Assembly (NCBI GenBank): GCA_964035015.1
Contig: OZ036004.1
Location: 4,132,668-4,196,667 of the forward strand
Direction: 5' to 3'
Length of the DNA stretch: 64,000 nt
Origin: Corallium rubrum
Lineage: Eukaryota; Cnidaria; Anthozoa; Scleralcyonacea; Coralliidae
In this document: in pieces, positions 20,061 to 35,345 of the stretch
Position numbering within the stretch: the stretch's first letter is position 1
Layout of the letters: each line of letters opens with the position of its first letter
Program-made: the position numbers and the translations under genes
The notes under the pieces: generated by a model
What the model was told of the DNA's origin: nothing
Seen by the model: the letters and a program-made list of their open reading frames with translations, nothing else
Database searches by the model: none

Positions 20061-20215
20061 AAATAAGTTTTGTGGAAACACCACGTAAAACATTTCTTTG
20101 CTAAGCTTTCGGCCTGCTGACTCAGGCCTTCATCAGAGCAACAGGCAAAAAGAGGCAACAGGCCGAAAGCTTAGCAAAGAAATATTTTACGTGGTGTTTC
20201 CAAAAAACTTATTTA
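20061..20215. repeat. Foldback with hammerhead-core-like segment
   Basis: Arms of about 55 bp (left with GTGGAAACACCACGTAAAAC, right with TTTTACGTGGTGTTTCC) flank a 40-nt centre. On the minus strand the left half reads CTGATGAAGGCCTGAG then TCAGCAGGCCGAAAGC: a CUGATGA, a GGCCTG/CAGGCC helix, then GAAA, i.e. a hammerhead-like core with one extra A. The cleavage triplet and helix III are not convincing. Likely a Penelope-type terminal repeat remnant. Confidence 0.7.
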
Positions 20216-20229
20216 TATTACTTTATCGC

Positions 20230-20515
20230 CATGAAAACTTTCAAAGAATTAACCACTGGATACTTATCTGCCTACAAGAAAACGGTATGCATATAACCAC
20301 CAGATGGTTATCTGCCTACCGCAAAACGGTAACCATATAACCACCAGATGGTTATCTGCCTACCGGAAAACGACATGCATATATTCAACAGATGGTTATG
20401 TGCCTATATACTGGACAACGGTATCCATATAACCACCAGATGCCGGTTATCTGCTTATCGTAAAACGGCATACATATAACCACCAGATGCTTATCTGCCT
20501 ACCGCAAAACGGCAA
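20230..20515. repeat. Minisatellite of about 50-60 bp units
   Basis: About five imperfect units built from CATATAACCACCAGATGGTT, ATCTGCCTACCG and AAAACGG. The shared ATAACCACC string hints at a relationship with the large satellite that starts just to the right. Confidence 0.8.
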
Positions 20516-20546
20516 CCACCACAAAGTAACAAGAACAAAATAACTA

Positions 20547-20610
20547 GCAAAATTGGTCCCTCTTATTTTGTGGTGGTTATTAGGGACCAATTTTGGTCCA
20601 AAATTGGTCC
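20547..20610. repeat. Inverted monomer at the left array edge
   Basis: GCAAAATTGGTCCCT (20547-20561) is followed by a reverse-oriented monomer piece (GTGGTGGTTATTAGGGACC) and then AATTTTGGTCCAAAATTGG, forming a palindrome. It is the only clearly inverted monomer noticed in the array. Confidence 0.75.
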
Positions 20611-23600
20611 ATAATAACCACCGTCAAATAACCAGGACAAAATAACCACCAAAATTGATCCCTAATAACCACCGCAATATAACAAGGTAAAATAACCACG
20701 AAAATTGGTCCCTAATAACCACCGCGATATAACAAGGTAAAATAACCACCGAAATCGGTGCCAAATAACCACCGCGATAAAACAAGGTAAAATAACCACC
20801 GAAATCGGTCCCAAATAACCACCGCAATAAAACAAGGTAAAAAACCACCGAAATCGGTCCCAAATAACCACCGCAATAAAACAAGTTAAAATAACCACCG
20901 AAATCGGTCTCAAATAACCACCGCAATAAAACAAGGTAAAATAACCACCGAAATCGGTCCCAAATAATCATCGCCATAAAACAAGGTAAAATAACCACCC
21001 AAATCGGTACCAAATAACCACCGCAATAAAACAACGTAAAATGACCACCGAAATTGGTCCCAAATAACCACAGCAATAAAACAAGGTAAAATAACCACCG
21101 AAATCGGTCCCAAATAACAACCGCGAGAAAACAAGGTAAAATAACCACCGAAATCGGTCCCAAATAACCACCGCGATAAAACAAGGTAAAATAACCACCG
21201 AAATCGGTCCCAAATAACCACCGCGATAAAACAAGGTAAAATAACCACCGAAATTGGTCCCAAATAACCACCGCGATAAAACAAGGTAAAATAACCACCG
21301 AAATTGGTCCCAAATAACCACCGCGATAAAACAAGGTAAAATAACCACCGAAATTGGTCCCAAATAACCACCGCGATAAAACAAGGTATAAAATAACCAC
21401 CGAAATCGGTCCCAAATAACCACCGCGATAAAACAAGGTAAAATAACCACCGAAATCGGTCCCAAATAACCACCGCAATAAAACAAGGTAAAATAACCAC
21501 CGAAATCGGTCCCAAATAACCCCCGCGATAAAACAAGGTAAAATAACCACCGAAATCGGTCCCAAATAACCACCGCGATAAAACAAGGTAAAATAACCAC
21601 CGAAATCGGTCCCAAATAACCACCGCCATAAAACAAGGTAAAATAACCACCGAAATCGGTCCCAAATAACCACCGCGATAAAACAAGGTAAAATAACCAC
21701 CGAAATTGGTCCCAAATAACCACCGCGATAAAACAAGGTAAAATAACCACCGAAATCGGTCCCAAATAACCACCGCGATAAAACAAGGTAAAATAACCAC
21801 CGAAATCGGTCCCAAATAACCACCGCAATAAAACAAGGTAAAATAACCACCGAAATCGGTCCCAAATAACCACCGCGATAAAACAAGGTAAAATAACCAC
21901 CGAAATCGGTCCCAAATAACCACCGCGATAAAACAAGGTAAAATAACCACCGAAATCGGTCCCAAATAACCACCGCGATAAAACAAGGTAAAATAACCAC
22001 CGGAAATCGGTCCCAAATAACCACCGCGATAAAACAAGGTAAAATAACCACCGAAATTGGTCCCAAATAACCACCGCGATAAAACAAGGTAAAATAACCA
22101 CCGAAATCGGTCCCAAATAACCACCGCGATAAAACAGGGTAAAATAACCACCGAAATCGGTCCCAAATAACCACCGCGATAAAACAAGGTAAAATAACCA
22201 CCGAAATCGGTCCCAAATAACCACCGCGATAAAACAAGGTAAAATAACCACCGAAATTGGTCCCAAATAACCACCGCGATAAAACAAGGTAAAATAACCA
22301 CCGAAATCGGTCCCAAATAACCACCGCGATAAAACAAGGTAAAATAACCACCGAAATCGGTCCCAAATAACCACCGCCATAAAACAAGGTAAAATAACCA
22401 CCGAAATCGGTCCCAAATAACCACCGCGATAAAACAAGGTAAAATAACCACCGAAAAAAACCCCAAATAACCACCGCGATAAAACAAGGTAAAATAACCA
22501 CCGAAATCGGTCCCAAATAACCACCGCGATAAAACAAGGTAAAATAACCACCGAAATCGGTCCCAAATAACCACCGCCATAAAACAAGGTAAAATAACCA
22601 CCGAAATCGGTCCCAAATAACCACCGCGATAAAACAAGGTAAAATAACCACCGAAATCGGTCCCAAATAACCACCGCGATAAAACAAGGTAAAATAACCA
22701 CCGAAATCGGTCCCAAATAACCACCGCGATAAAACAAGGTAAAATAACACCGAAATCGGTCCCAAATAACCACCGCGATAAAACAAGGTAAAATAACCAC
22801 CGAAATCGGTCCCAAATAACCACCGCGATAAAACAAGGTAAAATAACCACCGAAATCGGTCCCAAATAACCACCGCGATAAAACAAGGTAAAATAACCAC
22901 CGAAATCGGTCCCAAATAACCACCGCCATAAAACAAGGTAAAATAACCACCGAAATCGGTCCCAAATAACCACCGCGATAAAAAAAAGGTAAAATAACCA
23001 CCGAAATCGGTCCCAAATAACCACCGCGATAAAACAAGGTAAAATAACCACCGAAATTGGTCCCAAATAACCACCGCGATAAAACAAGGTAAAATAACCA
23101 CCGAAATCGGTCCCAAATAACCACCGCGATAAAACAAGGTAAAATAACCACCGAAATCGGTCCCAAATAACCACCGCGATAAAACAAGGTAAAATAACCA
23201 CCGAAATCGGTCCCAAATAACCACCGCGATAAAACAAGGTAAAATAACCACCGAAAAAAACCCCAAATAACCACCGCGATAAAACAAGGTAAAATAACCA
23301 CCGAAATCGGTCCCAAATAACCACCGCGATAAAACAAGGTAAAATAACCACCGAAATCGGTCCCAAATAACCACCGCCATAAAACAAGGTAAAATAACCA
23401 CCGAAATCGGTCCCAAATAACCACCGCGATAAAACAAGGTAAAATAACCACCGAAATCGGTCCCAAATAACCACCGCGATAAAACAAGGTAAAATAACCA
23501 CCGAAATCGGTCCCAAATAACCACCGCGATAAAACAAGGTAAAATAACCACCGAAATCGGTCCCAAATAACCACCGCGATAAAACAAAGTAAAATAACCA

Positions 23601-26600
23601 CCGAAATCGGTCCCAAATAACCACCGCGATAAAACAAGGTAAAATAACCACCGAAATCGGTCCCAAATAACCACCGCGATAAAACAAGGTAAAATAACCA
23701 CCGAAATCGGTCCCAAATAACCACCGCCATAAAACAAGGTAAAATAACCACCGAAATCGGTCCCAAATAACCACCGCGATAAAACAAAGGTAAAATAACC
23801 ACCGAAATCGGTCCCAAATAACCACCGCGATAAAACAAGGTAAAATAACCACCGAAATCGGTCCCAAATAACCACCGCGATAAAACAAGGTAAAATAACC
23901 ACCGAAATCGGTCCCAAATAACCACCGCGATAAAACAAGGTAAAATAACCACCGAAATCGGTCCCAAATAACCACCGCCATAAAACAAGGTAAAATAACC
24001 ACCGAAATCGGTCCCAAATAACCACCGCGATAAAACAAGGTAAAATAACCACCGAAATCGGTCCCAAATAACCACCGCGATAAAACAAGGTAAAATAACC
24101 ACCGAAATCGGTCCCAAATAACCACCGCGATAAAACAAGGTAAAATAACCACCGAAATCGGTCCCAAATAACCACCGCAATAAAACAAGGTAAAATAACC
24201 ACCGAAATCGGTCCCAAATAACCACCGCGATAAAACAAGGTAAAATAACCACCGAAATCGGTCCCAAATAACCACCGCGATAAAACAAGGTAAAATAACC
24301 ACCGAAATCGGTCCCAAATAACCACCGCCATAAAACAAGGTAAAATAACCACCGAAATCGGTCCCAAATAACCACCGCCATAAAACAAGGTAAAATAACC
24401 ACCGAAATCGGTCCCAAATAACCACCGCGATAAAACAAGGTAAAATAACCACCGAAATCGGTCCCAAATAACCACCGCGATAAAACAAGGTAAAATAACC
24501 ACCGAAATCGGTCCCAAATAACCACCGCGATAAAACAAGGTAAAATAACCACCGAAATCGGTCCCAAATAACCACCGCGATAAAACAAGGTAAAATAACC
24601 ACCGAAATCGGTCCCAAATAACCACCGCGATAAAACAAGGTAAAATAACCACCGAAATTGGTCCCAAATAACCACCGCGATAAAACAAGGTAAAATAACC
24701 ACCGAAATCGGTCCCAAATAACCACCGCGATAAAACAAGGTAAAATAACCACCGAAATCGGTCCCAAATAACCACCGCGATAAAACAAGGTAAAATAACC
24801 ACCGAAATCGGTCCCAAATAACCACCGCGATAAAACAAGGTAAAATAACCACCGAAATCGGTCCCAAATAACCACCGCGATAAAACAAGGTAAAATAACC
24901 ACCGAAATCGGTCCCAAATAACCACCGCGATAAAACAAGGTAAAATAACCACCGAAATCGGTCCCAAATAACCACCGCAATAAAACAAGGTAAAATAACC
25001 ACCGAAATCGGTCCCAAATAACCACCGCGATAAAACAAGGTAAAATAACCACCGAAATCGGTCCCAAATAACCACCGCGATAAAACAAGGTAAAATAACC
25101 ACCGAAATCGGTCCCAAATAACCACCGCGATAAAACAAGGTAAAATAACCACCGAAATCGGTCCCAAATAACCACCGCGATAAAACAAGGTAAAATAACC
25201 ACCGAAATCGGTCCCAAATAACCACCGCGATAAAACAAGGTAAAATAACCACCGAAATCGGTCCCAAATAACCACCGCGATAAAACAAGGTAAAATAACC
25301 ACCGAAATCGGTCCCAAATAACCACCGCGATAAAACAAGGTAAAATAACCACCGAAATCGGTCCCAAATAACCACCGCGATAAAACAAGGTAAAATAACC
25401 ACCAAAATCGGTCCCAAATAACCACCGCGATAAAACAAGGTAAAATAACCACCGAAATCGGTCCCAAATAACCACCGCAATAAAACAAGGTAAAATAACC
25501 ACCGAAATCGGTCCCAAATAACCACCGCGATAAAACAAGGTAAAATAACCACCGAAATCGGTCCCAAATAACCACCGCGATAAAACAAGGTAAAATAACC
25601 ACCGAAATCGGTCCCAAATAACCACCGCGATAAAACAAGGTAAAATAACCACCGAAATCGGTCCCAAATAACCACCGCGATAAAACAAGGTAAAATAACC
25701 ACCGAAATCGGTCCCAAATAACCACCGCGATAAAACAAGGTAAAATAACCACCGAAATCGGTCCCAAATAACCACCGCAATAAAACAAGGTAAAATAACC
25801 ACCGAAATCGGTCCCAAATAACCACCGCCATAAAACAAGGTAAAATAACCACCGAAATCGGTCCCAAATAACCACCGCGATAAAACAAGGTAAAATAACC
25901 ACCGAAATCGGTCCCAAATAACCACCGCGATAAAACAAGGTAAAATAACCACCGAAATCGGTCCCAAATAACCACCGCGATAAAACAAGGTAAAATAACC
26001 ACCGAAATCGGTCCCAAATAACCACCGCGATAAAACAAGGTAAAATAACCACCGAAATCGGTCCCAAATAACCACCGCGATAAAACAAGGTAAAATAACC
26101 ACCGAAATCGGTCCCAAATAACCACCGCGATAAAACAAGGTAAAATAACCACCGAAATCGGTCCCAAATAACCACCGCGATAAAACAAGGTAAAATAACC
26201 ACCGAAATTGGTCCCAAATAACCACCGCGATAAAACAAGGTAAAATAACCACCGAAATCGGTCCCAAATAACCACCGCGATAAAACAAGGTAAAATAACC
26301 ACCGAAATTGGTCCCAAATAACCACCGCAATAAAACAAGGTAAAATAACCACCGAAATCGGTCCCAAATAACCACCGCGATAAAACAAGGTAAAATAACC
26401 ACCGAAATCGGTCCCAAATAACCACCGCCATAAAACAAGGTAAAATAACCACCGAAATCGGTCCCAAATAACCACCGCGATAAAACAAGGTAAAATAACC
26501 ACCGAAATCGGTCCCAAATAACCACCGCGATAAAACAAGGTAAAATAACCACCGAAATTGGTCCCAAATAACCACCGCGATAAAACAAGGTAAAATAACC

Positions 26601-29600
26601 ACCGAAATCGGTCCCAAATAACCACCGCGATAAAACAAGGTAAAATAACCACCGAAATCGGTCCCAAATAACCACCGCGATAAAACAAGGTAAAATAACC
26701 ACCGAAATCGGTCCCAAATAACCACCGCGATAAAACAAGGTAAAATAACCACCGAAATTGGTCCCAAATAACCACCGCGATAAAACAAGGTAAAATAACC
26801 ACCGAAATCGGTCCCAAATAACCACCGCGATAAAACAAGGTAAAATAACCACCGAAATCGGTCCCAAATAACCACCGCAATAAAACAAGGTAAAATAACC
26901 ACCGAAATCGGTCCCAAATAACCACCGCGATAAAACAAGGTAAAATAACCACCGAAATCGGTCCCAAATAACCACCGCCATAAAACAAGGTAAAATAACC
27001 ACCGAAATCGGTCCCAAATAACCACCGCCATAAAACAAGGTAAAATAACCACCGAAATCGGTCCCAAATAACCACCGCGATAAAACAAGGTAAAATAACC
27101 ACCGAAATCGGTCCCAAATAACCACCGCGATAAAACAAGGTAAAATAACCACCGAAATCGGTCCCAAATAACCACCGCGATAAAACAAGGTAAAATAACC
27201 ACCGAAATCGGTCCCAAATAACCACCGCGATAAAACAAGGTAAAATAACCACCGAAATCGGTCCCAAATAACCACCGCGATAAAACAAGGTAAAATAACC
27301 ACCGAAATTGGTCCCAAATAACCACCGCGATAAAACAAGGTAAAATAACCACCGAAATCGGTCCCAAATAACCACCGCGATAAAACAAGGTAAAATAACC
27401 ACCGAAATCGGTCCCAAATAACCACCGCCATAAAACAAGGTAAAATAACCACCGAAATCGGTCCCAAATAACCACCGCGATAAAACAAGGTAAAATAACC
27501 ACCGAAATCGGTCCCAAATAACCACCGCGATAAAACAAGGTAAAATAACCACCGAAATCGGTCCCAAATAACCACCGCGATAAAACAAGGTAAAATAACC
27601 ACCGAAATCGGTCCCAAATAACCACCGCAATAAAACAAGGTAAAATAACCACCGAAATCGGTCCCAAATAACCACCGCGATAAAACAAGGTAAAATAACC
27701 ACCGAAATCGGTCCCAAATAACCACCGCGATAAAACAAGGTAAAATAACCACCGAAATCGGTCCCAAATAACCACCGCCATAAAACAAGGTAAAATAACC
27801 ACCGAAATCGGTCCCAAATAACCACCGCGATAAAACAAGGTAAAATAACCACCGAAATCGGTCCCAAATAACCACCGCGATAAAACAAGGTAAAATAACC
27901 ACCGAAATCGGTCCCAAATAACCACCGCGATAAAACAAGGTAAAATAACCACCTAAATCGGTCCCAAATAACCACCGCGATAAAACAAGGTAAAATAACC
28001 ACCGAAATCGGTCCCAAATAACCACCGCGATAAAACAAGGTAAAATAACCACCGAAATCGGTCCCAAATAACCACCGCGATAAAACAAGGTAAAATAACC
28101 ACCGAAATCGGTCCCAAATAACCACCGCAATAAAACAAGGTAAAATAACCACCGAAATCGGTCCCAAATAACCACCGCGATAAAACAAGGTAAAATAACC
28201 ACCGAAATCGGTCCCAAATAACCACCGCGATAAAACAAGGTAAAATAACCACCGAAATCGGTCCCAAATAACCACCGCGATAAAACAAGGTAAAATAACC
28301 ACCGAAATCGGTCCCAAATAACCACCGCGATAAAACAAGGTAAAATAACCACCGAAATCGGTCCCAAATAACCACCGCGATAAAACAAGGTAAAATAACC
28401 ACCGAAATCGGTCCCAAATAACCACCGCGATAAAACAAGGTAAAATAACCACCGAAATCGGTCCCAAATAACCACCGCAATAAAACAAGGTAAAATAACC
28501 ACCGAAATCGGTCCCAAATAACCACCGCCATAAAACAAGGTAAAATAACCACCGAAATCGGTCCCAAATAACCACCGCGATAAAACAAGGTAAAATAACC
28601 ACCGAAATCGGTCCCAAATAACCACCGCGATAAAACAAGGTAAAATAACCACCGAAATCGGTCCCAAATAACCACCGCGATAAAACAAGGTAAAATAACC
28701 ACCGAAATCGGTCCCAAATAACCACCGCGATAAAACAAGGTAAAATAACCACCGAAATCGGTCCCAAATAACCACCGCGATAAAACAAGGTAAAATAACC
28801 ACCGAAATCGGTCCCAAATAACCACCGCGATAAAACAAGGTAAAATAACCACCGAAATCGGTCCCAAATAACCACCGCGATAAAACAAGGTAAAATAACC
28901 ACCGAAATTGGTGGCAAATAACCACCGCGATAAAACAAGGTAAAATAACCACCGAAATCGCTCCCAAATAACCACCGCGATAAAACAAGGTAAAATAACC
29001 ACCGAAATCGGTCCCAAATAACCACCGCAATAAAACAAGGTAAAATAACCACTGAAATCGGTCCCAAATAACCACCGCGATAAAACAAGGTAAAATAACC
29101 ACCGAAATCGGTCCCAAATAACCACCGCCATAAAACAAGGTAAAATAACCACCGAAATCGGTCCCAAATAACCACCGCGATAAAACAAGGTAAAATAACC
29201 ACCGAAATCGGTCCCAAATAACCACCGCGATAAAACAAGGTAAAATAACCACCGAAATCGGTCCCAAATAACCACCGCGATAAAACAAGGTAAAATAACC
29301 ACCGAAATGGTCCCAAATAACCACCGCGATAAAACAAGGTAAAATAACCACCGAAATCGGTCCCAAATAACCACCGCGATAAAACAAGGTAAAATAACCA
29401 CCGAAATCGGTCCCAAATAACCACCGCGATAAAACAAGGTAAAATAACCACCGAAATCGGTCCCAAATAACCACCGCAATAAAACAAGGTAAAATAACCA
29501 CCGAAATCGGTCCCAAATAACCACCGCGATAAAACAAGGAAAATAACCACCGAAATCGGTCCCAAATAACCACCGCGATAAAACAAGGTAAAATAACCAC

Positions 29601-32600
29601 CGAAATCGGTCCCAAATAACCACCGCGATAAAACAGGGTAAAATAACCACCGAAATCGGTCCCAAATAACCACCGCAATAAAACAAGGTAAAATAACCAC
29701 CGAAATCGGTCCCAAATAACCACCGCGATAAAACAAGGTAAAATAACCACCGAAATCGGTCCCAAATAACCACCGCGATAAAACAGGGTAAAATAACCAC
29801 CGAAATCGGTCCCAAATAACCACCGCAATAAAACAAGGTAAAATAACCACCGAAATCGGTCCCAAATAACCACCGCGATAAAACAAGGTAAAATAACCAC
29901 CGAAATCGGTCCCAAATAACCACCGCGATAAAACAAGGTAAAATAACCACCGAAATCGGTCCCAAATAACCACCGCCATAAAACAAGGTAAAATAACCAC
30001 CGAAATCGGTCCCAAATAACCACCGCGATAAAACAAGGTAAAATAACCACCGAAAAAAACCCCAAATAACCACCGCGATAAAACAAGGTAAAATAACCAC
30101 CGAAATCGGTCCCAAATAACCACCGCGATAAAACAAGGTAAAATAACCACCGAAATCGGTCCCAAATAACCACCGCCATAAAACAAGGTAAAATAACCAC
30201 CGAAATCGGTCCCAAATAACCACCGCGATAAAACAAGGTAAAATAACCACCGAAATCGGTCCCAAATAACCACCGCGATAAAACAAGGTAAAATAACCAC
30301 CGAAATCGGTCCCAAATAACCACCGCGATAAAACAAGGTAAAATAACCACCGAAATCGGTCCCAAATAACCACCGCGATAAAACAGGGTAAAATAACCAC
30401 CGAAATCGGTCCCAAATAACCACCGCAATAAAACAAGGTAAAATAACCACCGAAATCGGTCCCAAATAACCACCGCGATAAAACAAGGTAAAATAACCAC
30501 CGAAATCGGTCCCAAATAACCACCGCGATAAAACAAGGTAAAATAACCACCGATATCGGTCCCAAATAACCACCGCCATAAAACAAGGTAAAATAACCAC
30601 CGAAATCGGTCCCAAATAACCACCGCGATAAAACAAGGTAAAATAACCACCGAAAAAAACCCCAAATAACCACCGCGATAAAACAAGGTAAAATAACCAC
30701 CGAAATCGGTCCCAAATAACCACCGCGATAAAACAAGGTAAAATAACCACCGAAATCGGTCCCAAATAACCACCGCCATAAAACAAGGTAAAATAACCAC
30801 CGAAATCGGTCCCAAATAACCACCGCGATAAAACAAGGTAAAATAACCACCGAAATCGGTCCCAAATAACCACCGCGATAAAACAAGGTAAAATAACCAC
30901 CGAAATCGGTCCCAAATAACCACCGCGATAAAACAAGGTAAAATAACCACCGAAATCGGTCCCAAATAACCACCGCCATAAAACAAGGTAAAATAACCAC
31001 CGAAATCGGTCCCAAATAACCACCGCCATAAAACAAGGTAAAATAACCACCGAAATCGGTCCCAAATAACCACCGCGATAAAACAAGGTAAAATAACCAC
31101 CGAAATCGGTCCCAAATAACCACCGCGATAAAACAAGGTAAAATAACCACCGAAATCGGTCCCAAATAACCACCGCGATAAAACAAGGTAAAATAACCAC
31201 CGAAATCGGTCCCAAATAACCACCGCGATAAAACAAAGTAAAATAACCACCGAAATCGGTCCCAAATAACCACCGCGATAAAACAAGGTAAAATAACCAC
31301 CGAAATCGGTCCCAAATAACCACCGCGATAAAACAAGGTAAAATAACCACCGAAATCGGTCCCAAATAACCACCGCGATAAAACAAGGTAAAATAACCAC
31401 CGAAATCGGTCCCAAATAACCACCGCGATAAAACAAAGTAAAATAACCACCGAAATCGGTCCCAAATAACCACCGCGATAAAACAAGGTAAAATAACCAC
31501 CGAAATTGGTCGCAAATAACCACCGCGATAAAACAAGGTAAAATAACCACCGAAATCGGTCCCAAATAATCACCGCGATAAAACAAGGTAAAATAACCAC
31601 CGAAATCGGTCCCAAATAACCACCGCCATAAAACAAGGTAAAATAACCACCGAAATCGGTCCCAAATAACCACCGCGATAAAACAAGGTAAAATAACCAC
31701 CGAAATCGGTCCCAAATAACCACCGCGATAAAACAAGGTAAAATAACCACCGAAATCGGTCCCATATAACCACCGCCATAAAACAAGGTAAAATAACCAC
31801 CGAAATCGGTCCCAAATAACCACCGCGATAAAACAAGGTAAAATAACCACCGAAATTGGTCCCAAATAACCACCGCGATAAAACAAGGTAAAATAACCAC
31901 CGAAATCGGTCCCAAATAACCACCGCCATAAAACAAGGTAAAATAACCACCGAAATCGGTCCCAAATAACCACCGCGATAAAACAAGGTAAAATAACCAC
32001 CGAAATCGGTCCCAAATAACCACCGCGATAAAACAAGGTAAAATAACCACCGAAATCGGTCCCAAATAACCACCGCGATAAAACAAGGTAAAATAACCAC
32101 CGAAATCGGTCCCAAATAACCACCGCGATAAAACAAGGTAAAATAACCACCGAAATCGGTCCCAAATAACCACCGCGATAAAACAAGGTAAAATAACCAC
32201 CGAAATCGGTCCCAAATAACCACCGCGATAAAACAAGGTAAAATAACCACCGAAATCGGTCCCAAATAACCACCGCCATAAAACAAGGTAAAATAACCAC
32301 CGAAATCGGTCCCAAATAACCACCGCGATAAAACAAGGTAAAATAACCACCGAAAAAAACCCCAAATAACCACCGCGATAAAACAAGGTAAAATAACCAC
32401 CGAAATCGGTCCCAAATAACCACCGCGATAAAACAAGGTAAAATAACCACCGAAATCGGTCCCAAATAACCACCGCGATAAAACAAGGTAAAATAACCAC
32501 CGAAATCGGTCCCAAATAACCACCGCGATAAAACAAGGTAAAATAACCACCGAAATCGGTCCCAAATAACCACCGCGATAAAACAAGGTAAAATAACCAC

Positions 32601-35284
32601 CGAAATGGTCCCAAATAACCACCGCCATAAAACAAGGTAAAATAACCACCGAAATCGGTCCCAAATAACCACCGCGATAAAACAAGGTAAAATAACCACC
32701 GAAATCGGTCCCAAATAACCACCGCGATAAAACAAGGTAAAATAACCACCGAAATCGGTCCCAAATAACCACCGCAATAAAACAAGGTAAAATAACCACC
32801 GAAATCGGTCCAAAATAACCACCGCGATAAAACAAGGTAAAATAACCACCGAAATCGGTCCCAAATAACCACCGCGATAAAACAAGGTAAAATAACCACC
32901 GAAATCGGTCCCAAATAACTACCGCGATAAAACAAGGTAAAATAACCACCGAAATCGGTCCCAAATAACCACCGCGATAAAACAAGGTAAAATAACCACG
33001 GAAATCGGTCCCAAATAACCACCGCGATAAAACAAGGTAAAATAACCACCGAAATCGGTCCCAAATAACCACCGCGATAAAACAAGGTAAAATAACCACC
33101 GAAATCGGTCCCAAATAACCACCGCAATAAAACAAGGTAAAATAACCACCGAAATCGGTCCCAAATAACCACCGCGATAAAACAAGGTAAAATAACCACC
33201 GAAATCGGTCCCAAATAACCACCGCGATAAAACAAGGTAAAATAACCACCGAAATCGGTCCCAAATAACCACCGCGATAAAACAAGGTAAAATAACCACC
33301 GAAATCGGTCCCAAATAACCACCGCGAAAAAACAAGGTAAAATAACCACCGAAATCGGTCCCAAATAACCACCGCGATAAAACAAGGTAAAATAACCACC
33401 GAAATCGGTCCCAAATAACCACCGCGATAAAACAAGGTAAAATAACCACCGAAATCGGTCCCAAATAACCACCGCGATAAAACAAGGTAAAATAACCACC
33501 GAAATCGGTCCCAAATAACCACCGCAATAAAACAAGGTAAAATAACCACCGAAATCGGTCCCAAATAACCACCGCGATAAAACAAGGTAAAATAACCACC
33601 GAAATCGGTCCCAAATAACCACCGCGATAAAACAAGGTAAAATAACCACCGAAATCGGTCCCAAATAACCACCGATAAAACAAGGTAAAATAACCACCGA
33701 AATCGGTCCCAAATAACCACCGCGATAAAACAAGGTAAAATAACCACCGAAAAAACCCCCAAATAACCACCGCGATAAAACAAGGAAAAATAACCACCGA
33801 AATCGGTCCCAAATAACCACCGCGATAAAACAAGGTAAAATAACCACCGAAATCGGTCCCAAATAACCACCGCGATAAAACAGGGTAAAATAACCACCGA
33901 AATCGGTCCCAAATAACCACCGCAATAAAACAAGGTAAAATAACCACCGAAATCGGTCCCAAATAACCACCGCGATAAAACAAGGTAAAATAACCACCGA
34001 AATCGGTCCCAAATAAGCACCGCGATAAAACAAGGTAAAATAACCACCGAAATCGGTCCCAAAAAACCACCGCCATAAAACAAGGTAAAATAACCACCGA
34101 AATCGGTCCCAAATAACCACCGCGATAAAACAAGGTAAAATAACCACCGAAAAAACCCCCAAATAACCACCGCGATAAAACAAGGTAAAATAACCACCGA
34201 AATCGGTCCCAAATAACCACCGCGATAAAACAAGGTAAAATAACCACCGAAATCGGTCCCAAATAACCACCGCCATAAAACAAGGTAAAATAACCACCGA
34301 AATCGGTCCCAAATAACCACCGCGATAAAACAAGGTAAAATAACCACCGAAATCGGTCCCAAATAACCACCGCGATAAAACAAGGTAAAATAACCACCGA
34401 AATCGGTCCCAAATAACCACCGCGATAAAACAAGGTAAAATAACCACCGAAATCGGTCCCAAATAACCACCGCCATAAAACAAGGTAAAATAACCACCGA
34501 AATCGGTCCCAAATAACCACCGCCATAAAACAAGGTAAAATAACCACCGAAATCGGTCCCAAATAACCACCGCGATAAAACAAGGTAAAATAACCACCGA
34601 AATCGGTCCCAAATAACCACCGCGATAAAACAAGGTAAAATAACCACCGAAATCGGTCCCAAATAACCACCGCGATAAAACAAGGTAAAATAACCACCGA
34701 AATCGGTCCCAAATAACCACCGCGATAAAACAAGGTAAAATAACCACCGAAATCGGTCCCAAATAACCACCGCGATAAAACAAGGTAAAATAACCACCGA
34801 AATCGGTCCCAAATAACCACCGCGATAAAACAAAGTAAAATAACCACCGAAATCGGTCCCAAATAACCACCGCGATAAAACAAGGTAAAATAACCACCGA
34901 AATTGGTCGCAAATAACCACCGCGATAAAACAAGGTAAAATAACCACCGAAATCGGTCCCAAATAACCACCGCGATAAAACAAGGTAAAATAACCACCGA
35001 AATCGGTCCCAAATAACCACCGCCATAAAACAAGGTAAAATAACCACCGAAATCGGTCCCAAATAACCCCCGCGATAAAACAAGGTAAAATAACCACCAA
35101 AATCGGTCCCAAATAACCACCGCGATAAAACAAGGTAAAATAACCACCGAAATCGGTCCCAAATAACCACCGCGATAAAACAAGGTAAAATAACCACCGA
35201 AATCGGTCCCAAATAACCACCGCGATAAAACAAGGTAAAATAACCACCGAAATCGGTCCCAAATAACCACCGCGATAAAACAAG

Positions 35285-35345
35285 GTAAAATAACCACCGA
35301 AATAACGGTCAAGGTAAAATAACCCCACCCGCGATAAAACAAGGT
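35285..35345. repeat. Disturbed monomers left of the assembly gap
   Basis: Around 35300-35335 the 50-bp register breaks (ATAACGGTCAAGG, AACCCCACCCGCG), and partial monomers with odd deletions follow to the gap. This could be low-quality consensus or a true rearrangement. Confidence 0.7.
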
